Positions 22,906-34,984 of a stretch of 64,000 bases of DNA are shown one piece after another (within the stretch, counting starts at the first letter, position 1; every line of letters starts with the position of its first letter). The notes under the pieces were generated by a model that was not told where the DNA came from, searched no databases, and saw only the letters and a list, made by a program, of their open reading frames with translations. Source of the stretch: Emydura subglobosa (Eukaryota; Chordata; Testudines; Chelidae). The translations under genes and the position numbers were made by a program. Where the stretch lies: NCBI GenBank assembly GCA_007922225.1, contig ML679973.1:3104033-3168032 (forward strand), written 5' to 3'.

Positions 22906-23449
22906 GTATGTGTTCTTAGAGAAACCAGGAAGGCGACAGAGATGCAGCTAGCCCTGTATCCATGACACTAACATACTGCACTTGAAGTTGCTTAGTGATG
23001 TCAGATTTATTAAAGGCTTTTAAGACACATAATTCAAAGAATGGTTTACGTCTACTCCAATAGGCTTTAGATAAGTAAAAGTGAAAACTCCCATAAAAGC
23101 CCTTTGACAACGACAGTACTTGGAACTGTTAAAGTCGTAAGAATATCATTCTGTTATGATACATTTGTGTTTATGGTAAGTTTTCTAAATCTTGTACAGT
23201 TGACATTACCAGTTAATGTCATGTCAATGTGAGATTTTGCTACTGAGTATGAAACATTTCATATTAAAGTCAATATCAGTGTAAACTATGCAGCCACTAA
23301 AAATAAAGGAAACACAACAAAATGCATTAATAAGACATTACCATTCTGAAAAACCTACAAAAGCAAATACAATTAGATTGTAACAACCTCCTTATCTTCA
23401 TCACCATTGTGCCAACCTCCTATAACAAATACGGTGCTCCATAATGTAG

Positions 23450-24065
23450 GAACATAGGAATTGCCATAGTGGATCAGGCCTGTGGTCCATCCAGTCCAGA
23501 ATCCTGTCTCTGACAATGACCAGAACCAGATGCTTCAGAAGAAGATACAAAAAACCCTACCGCAGGCAGCTGTGGGATAATTTGCTCTGCATGAAGTCTT
23601 ATTCTAATCTTCACTGGTTAGAGAATGGTTTAAGTGTTGAAACATGAGATTTGTATTTGTTTCTAAATTCCTTTTTGCATTAACTATTATAACTCTGATA
23701 TAATGTTCCAATTGCTCTTTGAATCCTTGTAAATTCTTGACCTTGTTACATCCTGTGGCAAAGAGTTCCACAGTCTAATTATACATTGATTGAAAAAGTA
23801 TCTCCTTTTATCAGTTTTGAATTTGCCACCTTTCAATTTTATTGAGTATCCCCTTGTTCTTATGTTGCAAGATGCTCTAGACATGCTTTCTCTATGCCAT
23901 TCATTATCTCCCGTCTATATATTATCATGTCCTCCCTTTGTCTCGTTTTTAAAGTAAACAGTCCTAATTTTTTTTGAAGTCTTTTCATATAAAAGTTTGT
24001 CTATGCATTTAATTTTCCTTGTCACCCCTCTCTTAGCCACCTTTCTTCAGGAAATCTCAGGAGAA
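23450..24065 (-). mobile_element. CR1 3' fragment with ORF2 C-terminus
   Basis: The minus frame at 23687-23884 contains RTRGYSIKLKGGKFKTDKR, then YFFNQCIIRLWNSLPQDV, the CR1 ORF2 C-terminal block (YFFTQRVV.LWNSLP.EVV). At the low-coordinate end AGGAACATAGGAATTGCCAT is the reverse complement of the usual CR1 3' untranslated region. 5'-truncated. Confidence 0.8.
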
Positions 24066-24499
24066 TGGATACTAAAATTACATTATATTAGGAATAGCAA
24101 TGACCAATACAATTAAGGATGCATTTCTGTTCCATACTAAAGTCTTGCTTTCAGCTGCTGAGACCTTTTCTGAAACTATTACTTTTCATGTAGAAATTTC
24201 CTAGGCTTAACCTCTGCCAAAAGCTGAAATTTTTGGAAAACTTCAGAAGCAATGATTCAGTAAATGTTGAGTCCAAGTAGAATGAAAAATATATAAACTC
24301 TCCTCCCCCCATCTTTGAGAAGATGTGCTTTTTGGTGTTTTAGATCATTTTGGTTTTAATTTGACCAAGTTATGACTTTGTGAAACTAACAACGTATGTA
24401 TATAGAGCACATTGTGTACAAGTTTTTTTGTCCGTGTACTGCACATAGCTAAGGATGCGTGAAAGTCTGTGCTGTGTCTACAAGCATGGCTAACTTAGC

Positions 24500-24600
24500 T
24501 ACTTATTATTTATCATGTGTGTTGTGGTAGCACTTAGAGGTCCCAGCCCCACCGTGCTAGGCGTTGTACAAACATGTAACAAAAAGAGGGTTCCTTTCCC
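24500..24600. repeat. MIR-associated SINE scrap
   Basis: GTGGTAGCACTTAGAGGTCC, then GTGCTAGGCGTTGTACAAAC and TTTCCCAAAGAG follow the 5' part of the MIR composite also seen at 10236 and 55655. Confidence 0.6.
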
Positions 24601-26384
24601 AAAGAGTTTCTTGAAGGTGTGAAGGGGCTAGGATTAGCTGCTGTGCACTTTGTACCTTTTGCTGGAAAGAGGCCCACTCTGACACACCTTAGGAGTTATC
24701 GATGTGGGAGAGGTGCTTTCCAGCTTTCACATCGGTGTAGCTCCCAAGAGTCACAGAGCAGGGTTCCCTTTTATGGACTTCCTGAGGTGTGTGAAACAGT
24801 GTTGTCTAATCAAATCATTCCACAATTATGGATATGTACTGTTGCCACTTTGCTGAAAGACTTGGAAGAGCAAAGTTCCTTTTAAAAATACTTTTCTTCT
24901 TAAAAAATAAAAACTAACCTTTTCTCGCTGGCATGTAGGCATTAAGATATGGTGTTAATATATTTAAAAATTTAATATATTTTAAATATATTTTCCAATT
25001 TACAATGTTTCAGTGTACAATCATTCATATTAGGCACACATGTATAGCATCTTGTAACAGTATATTAATTACACAGTATATGGTTCTTACACAAACTGCA
25101 GTATATTAATTAATAAACAGAGGGACAGTCAACATTTATTGGCATATACAGACCATTTACAGTTACAGATATTTTAGCTTTGTAATCAAATTCCTCATCC
25201 TCTGAATTACACTGAAGGAAGTCTGTACTGGTGGTTGAAAAGAAAATGTAGACAAAGGGAAGACAAAAATCTTTAAAATATATATCTTAGGGACAAGAGA
25301 ACTTATTACAGAAAAAAGGGAGTAGAATTTTAAAAAAATGCCTACATTATTTAGTAAGTAAAATCCAATGACCTTCAATGGGATATTGACTCCTAAATAA
25401 CTTCGGTGAAAAGCAAAGCATTTAGGTGCTTTTGAAAATTTTATTCTATGTCAATAAAGACATACTGAACTGTTATGACATTGAAATTAATGTAAAGTAT
25501 AAAAGAATTGAAAATAATTACAAGATGCTGTCTTTGTATTTAATGTAGAAATATTCTATATTGTACTGTATTTAAGAAATAAGAGTTAATCTTGTAAATA
25601 AAAGCTATATTGTAATGAATAAGCATCAATTGTAGAGTTAGTCCTAACTCCTTGAGTGTTTATCTGTGCAAATGTAAATGTTTTCCTGATTTATGGAATA
25701 CTATATACCCTTTGTTATCCAGGTACAATAGTAGTATTTACTTGTTTCAGTGGGGATATGAAAGGACTTTAACATTTTTATGTAAGTTTTATACTCAGTG
25801 ACTTATTTACCAGTGTATGCCTGATGTATAAATTAATTCAATGTTAAGATGGCATATGTCTCTCCACTATAAAATTGATATTCAGGTAAAAAAGGTGCAA
25901 ACAACATATTACACACTAGAAAAATATACTAGAGCATTGTTATCTAAAGGTGATAACCACTGATGATTAAGTTAGAAGCTGTAAACTACACCTGAATCTT
26001 AAGTCAAAAGCAAAGGAAAGGGATTGTAAGGAGGGTCTCTCCGCTATAAATACTATTACAAACAAAACCCCTATACATTAAAAGAACACTATTAAAGTTG
26101 CAAAGTCAAGCCCTCAAAAGTTAGGAAATGCTAAAATGTACAACCTTAATTTGTTCCTTGTCAGTAAGAATTATGATACAGGCTCTAACTACATGATCAC
26201 ATACCATTTTTTTTCTCACAGGACCCTGCCTCAGTCAGTTTACAGAATGGATGGTGTTCGCTTAATGAGAACTTATTCAATATTTTGTTTTCTCCTGATT
26301 GTTCAACAGGCTTCATTTACTGCACACGATTCAAACCTGGCTCAGGAGACAGAATTATTAATTTCCTCATGGGTTTTTTTATGG
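24601..26384. other. Intronic AT-rich stretch, nothing recognised
   Basis: No exon with tomosyn similarity and no clear repeat. Very AT-rich around 24900-25900. Confidence 0.5.
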
Positions 26385-26525
26385 ATCTCCTCACCATAAC
26401 ATCTAGGTGCTTCACAAACATTGATTTAGTCTCACAACATCATTATGCGGTGAGGAGGGGGTATTATCACCCCCATTTTATAGACAGGGAACTGAGGCGT
26501 AGAGAGATTAAGGACAAAAATATCC
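26385..26525 (+). repeat. MIR SINE
   Basis: CCCATTTTATAGACAGGGAACT followed by GAGGCGTAGAGAGATTAA is the MIR core (CCATTTTACAGATGAGGAAACTGAGGC). Confidence 0.8.
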
Positions 26526-26599
26526 ACTACATTTAGCTGTCCAATTTGAGACACTTAGAACCTGATTTTTCAGAGCACTTAATGTTATATAGTACTTCA

Positions 26600-27340
26600 T
26601 ATGTTTCAGGCACAGTTCCCATCAACTCTCACGTCCTCTTGCATGTACAGACTCTTTCATCCATTCCCCCCAAGCTTGACCTCTTCTGCCCGGTCCCCTC
26701 CAAATTGCCCCTGTCCCAGTCCTGTCTCTTCTCTACTCTGGGCTCTTTGTTCCAGTCCAATTCTCCTCACCTAGCCAGTCCCAATCTCCACTCCTCAGAT
26801 TTCTCATCCCAGCCCCAGTCTCCTTGCCCAACAGGTCATAGTCTCACACTTTCGACCATCCACTTCCAGTCTCCTTATGCAGCCTGTGCTAGTCTCCCAA
26901 GGTTCCTCACCCAAACCTCTCTCTCTCCCCCCACCTCACACACCTCCAGGCACCCTCTTAACCCATGTTTCCCATTCCCACTGACTCCCAGTCCCAATCT
27001 CCCACACTGGGTTCCTCACCCAATGTCAGTGTCTCCTCTTCCCCAGCACCTTGTCCTGGTCTCTTTGCCCAGCCAATTCCAGTCTCACATTCTGACTCCT
27101 CCTCCAGTCTGAGTCTCCCCACCACTCACGAGCTGCCTGGCTTCCCTTATCCCCATTTCTTTCCCTGGCTTCTAGTTCCAGTGTCCTTGACCACTCAGTT
27201 CCAGTCCCTTTGCCCAGCCAGTCCAAATCTACTCTTGTCTCCCAGTCCCAGTTTTCTTCTCTCCCCCTCCCCAACATCCAGTCCCAGTCTCCCCCTACAG
27301 GCTCCTTGTCCCAATTTATTTCCTCCCAGTCCAGCTTTTG
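26600..27340. repeat. Degenerate pyrimidine-rich minisatellite
   Basis: About 740 bp made of loosely repeated CCAGTCCCAGTCTCC / TTGCCCAGCCAGTCC units with variable spacing. The plus strand is over two-thirds C+T. It creates long chance ORFs (188 and 138 codons, Ser/Pro/Leu only) that carry no domain and should not be called genes. Confidence 0.8.
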
Positions 27341-27695
27341 TCCCTTCTATATTAAAAATGTATGACTGGCTTCACACATAATGAACAAAAGATTTACATG
27401 TTAAAAAATGTTACCCATTTTCAGTACAAAATGCATTGCTACATGTAGGCTAAATACTGTACACAGGAATTGTGTGGAAAGCAATCAACAGGGAGAAAGG
27501 GAACAGATCATCTACTGTAAACACAATTCCACATTTTAATGGCATTATGTACACATCCTTTGCAGTAGGCTATCAAGCCACTGACCCCATTAGTTATCTC
27601 GCCCTCCTTGAGTACTTAGAACAACTGGACAGGCCAATTAAGCTATGAAAACTTGTTTAAAAAAAGTTGAGCAAGAGGCATCCTGGAGACCAGTT

Positions 27696-27985
27696 CATTA
27701 AGGGTATATCTACACTTTGAAGGGGATGGTGCAACTTCCAGCTCCAGGAAACATATCTGTTCTCTCTCTGATTGAGCTAGAGAGCTAAAAACAGAGTGTC
27801 GCCATGGCAATGCAAACAGCTGGAGGGGCTAGCTGCCCCGAGTACGTACCTGTCCAAGACTTTAGGTATGTACTCAGAGTGGCTAGCACCTCCTGACACT
27901 CGATCAGAGCTAGCGTGGGTATGTCTCCAGCTTGAAGAGCAGATGTAGCCTATGAGGCACACAGCAGAGCCATATAAGTCATTTT
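27696..27985. repeat. MITE with GGGTATATCTACACT end
   Basis: AAGGGTATATCTACACTTTG at the left and GTGGGTATGTCTCCAGCTT at the right resemble the AGGGTATGTCTACAC ends of a common palindromic MITE. Interior inverted pieces include GAGTACGTACCTGTCC against AGGTATGTACTC. Related to the copy at 63145-63852. Confidence 0.5.
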
Positions 27986-28044
27986 CATAAAATATATGAT
28001 AGCCTAGTGCATCACACACTGGGTATAAAACAGTGATTAGAATT

Positions 28045-28290
28045 TATATTCCACTTTACATCTTGAAAGGATATTACAAATACTAGCGAATTAATCCTCA
28101 CAATCCTCCTTTGAGACACATAAATATTATAATACATATTTTACACATGTGGAAACAAAGGCTCAAAGATATGGGCTCATTGCCCAGCGTGACACAGTAA
28201 ACCAAGTACATAGCCAGGATTAGAACTTCAGTATTCATGGCTCCCACGCCAAAGCTTAGCCCTATAGACCACACTGGCCTTCTAAAAGAG
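28045..28290 (+). repeat. MIR SINE
   Basis: TTTTACACATGTGGAAACAAAG, TCATTGCCCAGCGTGACACAG and CCAGGATTAGAACTTCAG follow the MIR core order (fraction: ATTTTACAGATG.GGAAACTGAGG; CTTGCCCA.GGTCACACAG). Ends with a tRNA-like CCACACTGGCCTTCT. Confidence 0.75.
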
Positions 28291-28695
28291 TAGAATCATT
28301 TATTTACAACTACACTGGGGCAGCATCATCTCAAAACAAGAGATGCTTCATGTAGGTAGATACATGTTAAAATTAACACAAAAACAATGGATGTTAGTGA
28401 TCATCAGGAAGTTAACATTACTTGATAATCTGTTTTAAGGCCCAACCCCATGTAAGTCAATGGGAGTTTTGTCATTGACTTCACTGGCAACGGAAACAGA
28501 CCTGAAATGTTGGTGTAATGAAAACAATTGTCAGCACTAAACATGGTTTACATTTCTTGTAAAATAAAATATAAAAAATTTGCATGCATGCTGAATGTGT
28601 TTAAAGAAACACATTACAGAGCACAAACATATGGGTTTAAGTCAGGCATATTCTGATTGTGATAAAGCTGTTTGCCTAACCTTTATAGAACTTAC

Positions 28696-28767
28696 TCTGA
28701 TAGGAAGTACGGATCCGTTTCGTTAAATCTGGATAAAAGTTAGACAGGCCACGCATGCAAAAGTTGT
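28696..28767 (-). CDS. STXBP5L: STXBP5L linker exon, 72 bp, symmetric phase 1
   Basis: A small exon: two bases complete the Asp codon begun in the previous exon, then 23 codons, then one base. It encodes NFCMRGLSNFYPDL and TKRIRTSYQ, a string I associate with STXBP5L (tomosyn-2) and not with STXBP5. The acceptor is the short CAAAG and the donor GTAAGT. Both ends are phase 1, so inclusion or skipping keeps the frame. This part of tomosyn is the alternatively spliced linker between the second propeller segments. No ORF of 60 codons covers it; it was found by matching phase and protein sequence. Confidence 0.88.
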
Positions 28768-30456
28768 CTTTGGAACATGCCAGTACACCAGCATCAGCAG
28801 CAGGCAGAGGAAAGAGAGAAAAAACAGTCTAAAGTGAAAGGATGTGATATCATAACCAGCATCTAGAACAGCCAAGGTGAAGAAATTTCAGCAGATGTTT
28901 ACCCTCTGGTCAGAAGATATAACAAGTAAAATAATAATCCAGAAAAGTAAAGGGTGTGGGATAGATGGTGAGAAAGCAGCTGAGGTTTTATTCAGGTGCA
29001 TAATGTTTATGAGTGGTCTAAAAGGACTGTTATTTTCAGTAGATATTTATACAGGATGGGCTCAACTATCAGCTGCACAAAACAGCTGGGATGTTGCCCT
29101 AAAGGAGCAGCCAAGATTTCTCCCAACAGGTGAATCCTCAGGTGGTGCACAGCTAGCACAGCTAGGCCTATGTCACCCATTGTCCCCGTCCTGTGCAGTT
29201 GCTGCAATGTCTGGTTGAAGCATGGGTAACTTAGAGCAGCCCCAAGTTATTCTGGGGGCTGATGTGGCCCCTGGACAGACCAGGAGTTGTTCTCCTCAGC
29301 TGTGGCAAGTTTACCTCATCTTTACACTTGGCACAGCTGAGAACTGAACTCGATGAGATTAAATATTTGTAAAGTGAGGTAAATAGTATTTCAGGGACAA
29401 AAGTAGAACATGGAGGTTTCTTTAAGTTTCAATAATTTAGAGTCCAATGTTTCTTCCCCCAAAGTCAGTGGCAAAATTTCCATTGATTCTAATGAGAACA
29501 TGACTGGGTGCCTTAGTGTAGGTAGGACATATTGATGAACACATAGTTGTTATAAATTAATAGTACACTACAATTTGCATTTTTCAAAATTCATGACTAG
29601 ATTATAAACCCTGAAAGTTTTCATCTAAACTGTTCTGTTACCTACATTTAAAATATCACAACTGTGTCTGACAATAAGACTGTTTTAACTGTGTAAAAAT
29701 GAAACATATAGACAAAAATGTTTCACACAAATATAAAATACTCATTTTACTAATTTTCTGACACAAATGGAGATTTTATATTAACAGAAACATATGGCAA
29801 AGTTTAATTATATTGGTGCAAACTTATTTCCATCATGCAATGCTTACTGATGTCTCTTGTATGCTTCTTGACATCAAAATAAATAAAAAAATCACAGATG
29901 GATTTAATAAGCTTCTATCAAGAGCTTTAGGGTCTATATCCAAAGGAGAAGAATAAAAATGTTTACTTTCTATCTTAAGTTGCTTCAGCTACTTAATGAA
30001 GATATCCCTTGGATATGTTTCTTTAGTTAATCCTTTGACCATAAAGGTTTATTTAAAGACCAAAGTATGTGATTTGGCAGAGGATATATATTGCTTTAAA
30101 CTGAAATCTTATTTATGTCTGAAGCATTTGGCAATTAGAAAAAAGCAGCATATTGACTGTGCATATCATGAGTTGACTAGCTTTAAGGCAATGAGTTTTT
30201 CTATTCCTTACAATTACTTAGAGACTCAGCTACGGAGATTACTTGCTGACCACCATCCCAAGCAATTAAGCTTCATATATAATGTTTTGCATTTGAGGAA
30301 ATTTCAGTACCTAAGGAGCAGTCAGATTTCTCTCATGTGATTCTATAAAATCCACTGGCTGGCAGATAATCATGCATTTCAAAAGCACTATTAAAAGCCA
30401 CAGGCAAGAAAATAAAGAATGAATCAAGCTCAAAACAACTGTGTTTTATCTCCTAC
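28768..30456. other. Shortest intron of the gene here (1.7 kb)
   Basis: A palindromic-MITE scrap near 29455-29515 (AAAGTCAGTGGCAAAATTTC..) is the only repeat noted. ORFs at 28877 and 29996 have no recognisable similarity. Confidence 0.5.
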
Positions 30457-30608
30457 CTGCAGTGAACTGCTTGTTTTTGCGTGGAGAACGGGGCTGACGC
30501 TGGTATGGATCGCTTGATCCGTATAGGTCAATGGTTCCCATGCTCAGCAATACTGTCTTCTGCATAAAATCCACAACAGCCAAACCATTGCAGTTCCCAA
30601 ATGCAACT
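30457..30608 (-). CDS. STXBP5L: STXBP5L internal exon, end of blade and entry to variable linker
   Basis: A 152-bp exon: one base finishing a Leu codon, 50 codons, then one base. The acceptor is TTTTCTCAG and the donor GTAGGA. It encodes VAFGNCNGLAVVDFMQKTVL, LSMGTIDLYGSSDPY and QRQPRSPRKNKQFTA. The first half is a WD40 strand (GNCNGLAVVD); the second half is the basic QPRSPRKNK segment that opens the hypervariable linker where tomosyn isoforms differ. The exon is only 1.7 kb from the next one, the shortest intron in the window. The phase and the KNKQF wording agree with tomosyn-2. Confidence 0.93.
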
Positions 30609-32280
30609 CTGAGAAAAGAAATATTCCTCAAAGGCATTATAGTCTGGCATTACATGGTATAATTAATAGAAAATATCATTTAAAACAGCTACTATTGTGA
30701 ATTTGTAAATCATTTTCTAAGACCTTATTTTCAAGGCTTGTTTTTAATTGTAAATATAAATGGTTTTATAATTCTGAATTCAAACAAAGTTTTGTCCTAA
30801 AATGTTGTAATGAATGTTATGCGAAATGGATATAGTTTACCTTAATAAACACTCACTTTGCATGTTTTATTATTGCAATAATATCCAAACGTTGCCATCT
30901 GGAACAATATATTTGTAATAATTAGAATCATGTGATAGTTAATGAAAATTAAGTGCACAAATCTTACATTATATATAACAGGTACACAAAATATGCAAAG
31001 CAGTGCGGTAGTGATATCTGAATCTTGAAAATATTTATAAAATCTCTTTAGCAAGCCTAACAGCTCAGCTGCATTCTGTGAATGATAAGGTGGGTGCAAA
31101 TTCTAAGATTTGTCTGGGGGCAAATTCAGCCTCTCACCCTCTGGAACACTTTCACCACCCACATTTTAGCAGTGGTTCAGAGGGTGAGTGGGATTTCTTG
31201 GCTGGCATGAGGCCACCCATGTTCTGGATCCCATTCTGGGCATAGGAGGAAGGAGATGGGACAGGCTGCTTCCTCATTTGGCTGGCCTAGAAGAGCCCCA
31301 ACTCTAGTCTCTCCCATTGCAATCACACTGCCACCCCTGACCTTCCACCACGTTGTCTGGGTCCTGCTCAGTCCCTCACGTGGCTGCGTTACTGACTTCA
31401 AGAGAGGAAGAGGAGCTGTCCTGAGCCCAGAACACTGCAGCACTTCCTCATCCCGTGGGGAATGCTGGCTTCCAGGGAGGCTCTGCAGCTCTGCTCCTCT
31501 CCCTGCCCCTCAGTGACCATTCCCCTCACTATAGAGACCAGCTGAAAAAAGGGTTGGGTGGGGATAGAGAAGAAAAGGCATAACGGGGGGACAGGATAAC
31601 AGGGGGACATCTGTGCCCAGATCCAAATTTCTTTAGACAATCTAAATGTCCTCCTCATTTTCTTCCTCAGCAGGTTTGCTTTACATTTCTGGTAATTAAT
31701 TAAACAAAGGACTTCACTTAAGAATTTTTTAATTATTAAAAACTAACAAAATTGACTAATTTCTTTCTGGTTTAAATTCCAGGGGGTAAATTCACAGTGT
31801 GCTTTGTAGGGAGTCAACAATATGGCTCTTATGGCTGTCCATGAGAGTTATATGGCTAAACCCCTATGCACTGCATCCCTTGAGACCCAATTTAATGGGA
31901 AAATTATGTACCAGTGATTAATTTTGTCACAGTCCTTCCTTTTCTTCCACTGTATAAAACAAGATTCCATATAGCAACCATAGAGCTACAAGAACTAGGA
32001 AACTCAAAAGGAAAAGCAGTGAGTTAGAGAAGAATTTATAACTCAGTTCCATATTTTTATTTAAAAAATGACTAAGGCTATGATTTTCAAAGCAGCACAA
32101 GGGATTTAGGTGGTCAGTTCCCACCAACATTCAGTAGGAGCTGAGCATCTAATTTAATTTGGCTCCTTTGAAAATAGCTCCATAAAAACTTACAGGAGAT
32201 GTTTAATATGTACAAAAGCAATATAAGAAGGAGAATAGTAGTATGGGAGAAGAGGAATCACTACAACAAACATATTCACT
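30609..32280. other. Intron upstream of the 152-bp exon
   Basis: AT-rich to 31100, then a GC-richer patch at 31110-31680 with no recognised family or coding similarity. Confidence 0.45.
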
Positions 32281-33955
32281 AGAAGAAACAGTTACTCACC
32301 TCTGACAGCTGTTATTCTTTGAAATGTGTTGCATATATCCATCACATTAGGTGTGTGAGCGCATTGTGCACTGGTGTTGGAGAGTTTTCCTTAGCAGTAC
32401 CCACAAGGTAGGCCACTCCTGCACTTTGTTGTCCTTCATACTCCAAACCAAGAGTAAAAAGGGGTGAAGCCACTCCACCCATCCTTCAGTTCCTCGGTAC
32501 TGGATTCTTAGATGACAGACTGATGCATTGGGGAAGGAGAGTGGGTCATGTAATGGACATATGCAACACATCTCAAAGAACACCAGTTCTAAGAGGAGAG
32601 TAAATATTTTTCTTTGAGTTATTGCATATGGCATTAAACTAGGTCTGCTTTCCCAAATTCGTGTCTTCTCGTGGTGTGGCAGTAATTGCATCTAGCGAAA
32701 ATGTGGACTGAAGACCATTTTGCCACTCTACAGAGATCTATGATAGGGATGTTTCTCACAAACACCACAGAGGCTGTGTGCACTCCGGTTGAATGCACAA
32801 AGCTTTTCATGAGGCATGGTGCCCTTGATCTTGCAATATATGACAATACAGCTTGTGATCCACTTTGAAACCCACTGTGATGTTACAAGATGCCATCCCC
32901 TTCATTCTGCATAGGAGACAAACAGCTGCGAAGATACCCAAACAGTCTGCTTTGAGGCATGCAGTTGCCTGGATGAAGCCATTGCAGAAGTGGATGATGG
33001 AGGCCTCCTCCCTTGTTGCTTGTGGTTTTGCGTAGACTGATCCGCTTGTCTAGGCATATAATACTGTTGCCTTGTGGCTGGTATATGCAGGGATGTCATC
33101 ATTGGCATAGAATCTTTTAACATATGCAGAGCTTCATCCATCTTCCAGGAGAATAAGGCACAGCCCTTGAAGGGGAAATCTTCAATAATCTGTTATACTT
33201 CTACAGGAATCCCTGATAACTGGAGTCGAGACAAGCAGCTCATGGTTTACTGCCAACTTGGCAGCCGAGTCTGCCACATCCAGGGAAGCCAGCAGAGTGG
33301 ACCTTGCGACCAGTTGACTTTCCATCAGGAGAGACTGAAATTCACCTCTAGAGTCCACAGGCAGCTTGTTGAGGAATTTGGATATAGCACCCTAATTTGG
33401 ATAATCGTAACAGGCCAAAAGGGCCTGATGGCTTGCTATATGTAGCTGTAACCCCACAGTTGAATAAAACTTTCTACCAAAAAGGTTCAATTTCCTTGCA
33501 TCATTTTCTTTAGGAATCGCTTTTGCTCTATCTTGGTCTTCTGTATCATTTGCTCTTGCCGCTACCAGACTAGTGAGGGGTGTTGATAAAACTGTTTGTA
33601 CCACTGTGATGGAACTTGGTACTTGGGTTTCATGTGCTTTGCCAGCAGCATGAGAGATAATGGGGTTTGCTAGAAAGCTTTTGCAGGCCGCATAATTGCC
33701 TCATTTATAGGGAGAGCAACTTCCCTGGCTGCAGCAGGTACCAAGTGTCTATGCGTTTGCTTGGTAATGGTTTCTGACAGTTTGTTGGTACTGGGTGTGG
33801 AAACTTCCCTTCTCAGGGATCAATTTCTGTAGTGCAGCAGAGATAAGGATCTAGATGCCAGAGGCATCTCTTACAGTACCCAGTAGGTATGGTACTTGAG
33901 GCCAAATGTGCCTAGACCAAGCACTCCATACCTGCAAACTACTCTTGTTTGGATG
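32281..33955 (-). mobile_element. Second DIRS element, internally deleted
   Basis: Minus frames show a DIRS gag piece at 33392-33604 (KLNLFGRKFYSTVGLQLHIA, the K.NLFGRKVYST..L.LRIAN..ALL block) and, about 0.7 kb on, the end of a recombinase at 32634-32846 (VVFVRNIPIIDLCRVAKWSS, then VHIFARCN). RT, RNase H and the front of the recombinase are missing. The left end has the DIRS hairpin: CTTTGAAATGTGTTGCATAT near 32318 against ATATGCAACACATCTCAAAG near 32560, a diverged form of the 10.75-kb terminus. No right terminal repeat was found. Different subfamily from the 10.75-kb element. Confidence 0.75.
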
Positions 33956-34804
33956 ACTACTACTAAAGAGGGAATAATCTCTGGAGGCAGAGGCCACTCT
34001 AGGCACAGGCAAACTAGGCAGCTACCTAGGGTGGCACAGCTGCCTAAGGCAGCAGATTTATGGCAAACTGGGTTGTGACTTACTTCACACCAGCCTGCTG
34101 CAGTGTGGACTACCTGTCCTTAACAGTTCCTTAAGGTGCTTTAATCTAGTCCTTTCTGAAATGGGACCAGATCAAAGCACATTAATAATGCATGCTGACC
34201 AGGTGCACATGGTGTTTCTCCTGCATGCATTAACACATGGGCTGAGGCCTCAACATGAAGCATGTCCTGAGTTAGGCAGGTTCTTATTCTATTGGTTCTC
34301 AGTTTTCTTCTTTCTGAAGCACTTTCATAATTTAGCCCCTTCAGATGAGATAGGTAAGGTTTCTTATGCAACTTAGGAGACAGAAAAATCTATTCAAATT
34401 ACTTACATGTTCTTTTGGGGATGCCAACAGAATTTTGGGAGATCATTAGTAAAAGAAACCTTTACCGATTTGTTAAAAAAAAAAATCAGCGCACCTGTTC
34501 AATGTATGTTTTTTAAAAATGTTTTAAGTGGTCCAAATCAAAATGGATTTTAATTAGACCACACAAAAGGCACATCTGTGAGATAAAGGTCATAGATTAT
34601 TTTTATAATAGTGAAAGATTTTTCCCCACTTTCTTTATACAGTATATGAAAACAACTAAACTGTTTTTGTTCAAATTTCCCAAAACACTTGACACCCTCA
34701 TACAGAAATCAGAGCTAGAAAATTTCACCCCAATGTTGAAAGTCTGAAAAAGTTATAAGCAACTGCAAAAGAAAAACTCTATAGACTGACAGTGGCCAAA
34801 CTTA
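33956..34804. other. Intronic stretch, mostly unclassified
   Basis: About 33970-34060 (GGCAGAGGCCACTCTAGGCA..CAGCTACCTAGGGTGGCAC) looks like part of a common dispersed repeat. No coding sequence. Confidence 0.4.
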
Positions 34805-34935
34805 ACTATAGCTGTGTTAGAAAGATAATTTGGGTGAGGTAATATCTTTTATTGAACCAACTTCTGCTGGTTAGAGAGACAAACATTTGAGCAACACAGA
34901 GTTCTTCCTCATGACGCACACATATAGGTGTGTTA
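34805..34935. repeat. Dispersed repeat, GGGTGAGGTAATATCTTTTA family
   Basis: GGGTGAGGTAATATCTTTTA then TTGAACCAACTTCTGCTGGT and GAGAGACAAACATTTGAGC. A second copy lies at 39468-39560. A frequent turtle/crocodilian repeat of uncertain class. Confidence 0.6.
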
Positions 34936-34984
34936 TGCACCCCAGATATACAATATTGATTATAAAGAAGGACGTTTAGTAATT

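Noticed and set aside
26546..27381. 188- and 138-codon plus-strand ORFs rich in Ser, Pro and Leu
   Set aside because: They lie wholly in a degenerate pyrimidine-rich tandem array; composition explains their length and no domain is present.
28877..30340. 113- and 114-codon plus-strand ORFs in the 1.7-kb intron
   Set aside because: No motif, no splice context, antisense to the gene.
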